8,721 nt of DNA, from assembly GCA_943356515.1 (NCBI GenBank), contig CALRFM010000039.1, forward strand, positions 1 through 8,721. The letters run 5' to 3'. Under the pieces are notes generated by a model. It was given only the letters and a program-made list of their open reading frames with translations, was not told the DNA's origin and ran no database searches. The stretch is from Patescibacteria group bacterium (lineage in GTDB: Bacteria > Patescibacteriota > Microgenomatia > UBA1406 > GWC2-37-13). Each line of letters opens with the position of its first letter. Position 1 is the stretch's first letter. Positions 6,298-8,721 of this stretch are shown piece by piece. Position numbers and translations under genes: made by a program.

Positions 6298-7434
6298 GTG
6301 AAAATGGAAACTAAATCAGTCAAGATAATCATTGCCGATCTTCAATCAAAATATAATTCAGCTACTTCTGAAAAAAATGAACAACGATTTTTTTTAAAGC
6401 TCACATCTTATGGAAAGGACTTAATCGACCATCAAGATGAGCTTGAAGGTGTTTTAATACCTCTTTTCAAAGAAGCTGAGGAAATGATAAGCGACTACAA
6501 AAAACATTGCGAGGAATTTATTAAAGCATGGAAACCATATGCAAAAGATCTTATTGAAAAGGCACAAAAGCTTGATGTCGTCAAGCAATTAGATTATGAA
6601 CCAACATACTATTACTCGACTATCAATGAATTATTGAAATCTGGCAAGTCAGAGGGTCATTATATGGAGGTTGATAATTATTATTTTCCCTATATGAAGA
6701 TCGTGTATCTTTTTGAAGATCTTGCAAAAAAAAGCCACATAAAAAATCATTTAGATGAAGAGGGAAATATATTATTGTTTTATCCTTATCAAAATATTAC
6801 TGGGTCATGGGAGGGCTATAAGAGCATTAGAGGAATTAGTGTCTGGTGGGCGCATTATCAGATAATGAGAGCTACTCATGGAATATTACGCCTGAAGGAC
6901 GATGGGCAATATTTTAGCGGAGATACAGGCATTGACGATCTATATCGATATGAGTTTAAACAAATACAACTTGGTGAAAAATCAGAACTCGGCATACTGA
7001 GAAGACAAGATTTTCAAGAATATCTTGAGCGCTTTCACAATTATCTCATTCCTAGACTCGAAGAGACAAAAGAAAAACCTTCTGTACTTAGTATAAAATT
7101 CGAAAATGATGCATTATTTCTCAAACTAAATGATAGAACAGATACGTCTTTAGACTTTACTTCTATGCGAGGTAATAACGATATGCTTATCTTGTTTAAA
7201 ATCTATTTTGCTCATTGGCAAAAGCACAAAGATGAGCCTCTCCCATCATCCGAGTTAAAAATAAGACTCCAAAGCGCAGGTATAGATCAAGAACAATTAC
7301 AAGGTAATTTTTTATCAACCACTAACTCAAATATAAGAAAAAAAATTGTAGGAAGACATTTAGAAGATGTAATTACAATAACATACGACAAGCAACAAAA
7401 GGGGTACTCTCTCAAAATAATCACTTCAAACTAG
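6298..7434 (+). CDS. 378-aa protein of unknown function with a winged-helix-like C-terminus
   Basis: I do not recognise this family. The protein is soluble and charged, with no signal peptide or membrane helix. Residues 1-95 are helical and possibly coiled (RFFLKL..., EAEEMISDYKKHCEEFIKAW). A central domain (about 100-250) is rich in Tyr and Trp (YEPTYYYS, NYYFPYMKIVYLFEDL, SVWWAHYQIMRATHGILRL). Residues about 295-375 look like a winged helix: a helix LILFKIYFAHW, then SELKIRLQSAGI, then NSNIRKKIVGRH and a wing-like VITITYDKQQKGYSLKI. The last part recalls the 'LRKKL...GxGY' end of OmpR-type DNA-binding domains, an inference by eye. The start is GTG at 6298, chosen from the promoter spacing; ATG at 6304 would remove two residues. 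It diverges from res across 50 bp, so it may regulate the restriction genes or be a further component of the system. Confidence 0.8.
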   Translation: MKMETKSVKIIIADLQSKYNSATSEKNEQRFFLKLTSYGKDLIDHQDELEGVLIPLFKEAEEMISDYKKHCEEFIKAWKPYAKDLIEKAQKLDVVKQLDYEPTYYYSTINELLKSGKSEGHYMEVDNYYFPYMKIVYLFEDLAKKSHIKNHLDEEGNILLFYPYQNITGSWEGYKSIRGISVWWAHYQIMRATHGILRLKDDGQYFSGDTGIDDLYRYEFKQIQLGEKSELGILRRQDFQEYLERFHNYLIPRLEETKEKPSVLSIKFENDALFLKLNDRTDTSLDFTSMRGNNDMLILFKIYFAHWQKHKDEPLPSSELKIRLQSAGIDQEQLQGNFLSTTNSNIRKKIVGRHLEDVITITYDKQQKGYSLKIITSN

Positions 7435-7449
7435 GTATTACGTCTCGGT

Positions 7450-7528
7450 TACCGACTGCGCATTTCCCAAAATCTCACTTTTTACTGTCAAATCAACCTT
7501 TATTTTCTTCTTGACAATCCAGTCGGTA
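7450..7528. repeat. 9-bp inverted repeat in front of the 58-aa and replication genes
   Basis: TACCGACTG (7450-7458) and its exact complement CAGTCGGTA (7520-7528) flank 61 bp of non-coding sequence. The right arm lies between the -35 and -10 elements of the 58-aa gene promoter, where a bound protein would block polymerase. It is more GC-rich than the surroundings. It is a candidate operator or part of a rolling-circle origin. Confidence 0.5.
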
Positions 7529-7538
7529 GCACCATAGT
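7511..7538 (+). promoter_or_regulatory. promoter for the 58-aa and replication genes
   Basis: A perfect TTGACA (7511-7516) is followed by a 16-bp spacer and CATAGT (7533-7538, four of six), then 6 nt to the ATG at 7545. No Shine-Dalgarno is present. The -10-to-start distance is the same as for the HEPN and 96-aa genes, so a leaderless mRNA is again predicted. Confidence 0.55.
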
Positions 7539-7544
7539 GGTCTC

Positions 7545-7721
7545 ATGTTACCCAAAGAGTCAATCGAACAATTTAAGCCCATCTGGAAAAAGCTCTATGG
7601 CTATGAGCTGACAGATGAAGAGGCTAACGAACGAGCAAATAATATCTATAAGTTTTTCGAGACCCTTGTGAGCAGTCCAACAATACAAAAATCAAAGCAG
7701 AAAACTAAGAAGTATTACTAG
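7545..7721 (+). CDS. 58-aa soluble protein upstream of the replication gene
   Basis: This short gene runs from ATG at 7545 to TAG at 7719-7721. The protein is helical and charged: it begins MLPKESIEQFKPIWKKLYGYELTD, continues DEEANERANNIYKFFETLV, and ends in a Lys-rich tail (KSKQKTKKYY). The 'F...W.K.YG.ELTDEEA...A..IY.FF..L' pattern resembles very small proteins often found beside phage, plasmid or integrative-element genes; I recall the pattern but cannot name a family. It has no catalytic or membrane features. A promoter with TTGACA fits its start, and the replication gene follows after 30 bp in the same direction, so the two probably form an operon. A role in replication control is inferred from position only. 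Confidence 0.65.
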   Translation: MLPKESIEQFKPIWKKLYGYELTDEEANERANNIYKFFETLVSSPTIQKSKQKTKKYY

Positions 7722-7751
7722 GACTATATTATCAGTTATCTATATCAACCC

Positions 7752-8721
7752 ATGGATACAATTGTCATCGTACTCAACAGATCGCAGTACAAAGTCGCCG
7801 ACATTACCAAGTTTAAGCCTCATTTCAAGCCCATAAATGCAATGGACACAAATCAACGCATACAGTTTGCTAATGAATACAAATGTCAAAGATCATATAA
7901 ACAAAACCCATCTGTAGAACTTCGCAGAAATGGTACTATCTATCCATTCCTTACAATCTACGAAAGATTACGACGTATCGATCATCAGTGCGATTTACAT
8001 ATTTCTGTCTCTTTACCAAAGCTTTTGTATGGTCATAGTTTTCAAAATGTTTACAAAGATAATGCAGAACAGATTCTCGGCACGCTTGTCAAACGACTTG
8101 CAGATATGGGAATAGCTACCACCAAAACAAATCTTCGAAACGGACACATCAATACAGTTCACTTTGCAGAAAATATCCTCATGCCCACTGAACAGCATCT
8201 TCGTATGTTCCTATCACGCATGAGCCAGGCTGATATTGGCGCATGGTTTGAAAAGAACGATAGACATTATTCAAATGACGGTCACGCAGTACGATTTCAC
8301 AGTGACATATTTCAGATCGTTTTTTACATGAAATACTACGATTTATTTCTAGCAAAAAGTAGAAGCATAGACAAGAAACGAAGCAAGCAAGAAGTTGATA
8401 TTGCTATAAAGCTAAAAACTGAGAATAGAATACCGCCAGTGCTCCGTATGGAAGTACGCTTTGCAGGTGTAAGATCAGTCACAAGTCATTTTGAGGCAGT
8501 TCTCGGCATCAATAAAAAGCGCTGGTTGTTTGCCGATGTACTAGATCAAAACCTAGGATTGAAATTCCTTGTCTATTACTTCAATAAAATCAAAGAAGAC
8601 GAGCTGAATTTCAGCTTACTCTCGACCTTTTCTAACGAGGATATTTGTCGAATAGTACTTGAGAAGTACAAAGAAATAGATTTCAGTTTGGTTACTGAGG
8701 CTCTTGGAATGTTCGTTTTAT
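7752..8721 (+). CDS. filamentous-phage gpII-like replication initiator, 3' end missing
   Basis: The frame is open from ATG at 7752 to the window edge (323 codons, no stop). Compared from memory with M13 gpII (410 aa), several signatures recur in the same order and at similar positions. These are LPKLLYGHSFQ (88-98; gpII VLQGHNVFG at 98-106), a strand NTVHFAENI (134-142; gpII SRIDATFSA), VFYMKYYDL (190-198; gpII VAYLKHVEL, whose Tyr197 is the nicking tyrosine), and VLRMEVRF (230-237; gpII LVRFEARI near 241-248). Tyr192 is therefore the candidate nucleophile. Such proteins nick one strand and start rolling-circle replication of single-stranded DNA phages and plasmids. The gene lies 30 bp after the 58-aa gene. 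TATATC ends 5 nt before its ATG, and there is no Shine-Dalgarno. Identification is by motif only. Confidence 0.68.
   Translation, partial: MDTIVIVLNRSQYKVADITKFKPHFKPINAMDTNQRIQFANEYKCQRSYKQNPSVELRRNGTIYPFLTIYERLRRIDHQCDLHISVSLPKLLYGHSFQNVYKDNAEQILGTLVKRLADMGIATTKTNLRNGHINTVHFAENILMPTEQHLRMFLSRMSQADIGAWFEKNDRHYSNDGHAVRFHSDIFQIVFYMKYYDLFLAKSRSIDKKRSKQEVDIAIKLKTENRIPPVLRMEVRFAGVRSVTSHFEAVLGINKKRWLFADVLDQNLGLKFLVYYFNKIKEDELNFSLLSTFSNEDICRIVLEKYKEIDFSLVTEALGMFVL

Noticed and set aside
7446..7454. Terminator hairpin after the 378-aa gene
   Set aside because: CGGTTACCG would leave a one-base loop and no T-tract follows.
7930..8198. 61-codon open frames on both strands
   Set aside because: They overlap the gpII-like initiator, whose frame is open for 323 codons with recognisable motifs.
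1..8721. Alternative genetic code with UGA as glycine or UAG as sense
   Set aside because: All long genes keep complete motifs and normal lengths without in-frame TGA, whereas UGA-glycine lineages use it often. Reading through TAG in res meets TAA within two codons, and reading through TAG of the 378-aa gene only runs into the 58-aa gene in a frame that gives non-conserved-looking protein.

Overview
The window is AT-rich, compact bacterial DNA that looks like accessory or mobile sequence. All genes are readable with the standard code. The host cannot be named from sequence alone. A candidate phylum radiation (Patescibacteria/Saccharibacteria-like) host is a guess, based on compact packing, small proteins and the scarcity of Shine-Dalgarno sequences. 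Any lineage that tolerates leaderless mRNAs would also fit.

Layout, left to right. Positions 2-82 hold the 3' end of an unidentified + strand gene. Positions 83-253 are non-coding and carry a three-copy 11-bp tandem repeat and the first copy of an imperfect 27-bp direct repeat. A small gene for a C-terminally anchored membrane protein (254-544, - strand) lies between the two copies of that repeat. A - strand cluster then reads, in transcription order, Res-type helicase-nuclease (6247-3386), beta-class DNA methyltransferase (3370-1481), a HEPN-like protein (1465-1013) and a small unknown protein (1019-648). The gaps are 15 bp, 15 bp and a 7-bp overlap. Divergent from it, across only 50 bp, is a 378-aa protein of unknown function with a winged-helix-like C-terminus (6298-7434, + strand). 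To its right are a 58-aa protein (7545-7721) and a replication initiator resembling filamentous-phage gpII (7752 to the window end, cut off). These suggest that the island sits beside or inside a rolling-circle plasmid or phage-like element.

How the genes may work together. The methyltransferase and helicase-nuclease form a restriction-modification system of the type III kind, with intact-looking catalytic motifs but with res placed before mod. The HEPN-like gene and its overlapping partner form a separate module. They have their own near-perfect extended -10 promoter and could be a toxin-antitoxin-like or guard unit attached to the restriction system. The 378-aa protein is a candidate regulator or third component.

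The most striking signal is regulatory. Four genes (96-aa, HEPN, res, 378-aa) have a TGN-TANNNT extended -10 box ending only 6-8 nt before the start codon, with no Shine-Dalgarno sequence. The 58-aa gene has TTGACA and a weak -10 at the same distance. The one gene that overlaps an upstream gene (648-1019) does have a strong AGGAG. This pattern predicts leaderless transcription of first genes. No rRNA, tRNA, CRISPR array or complete insertion sequence was seen.
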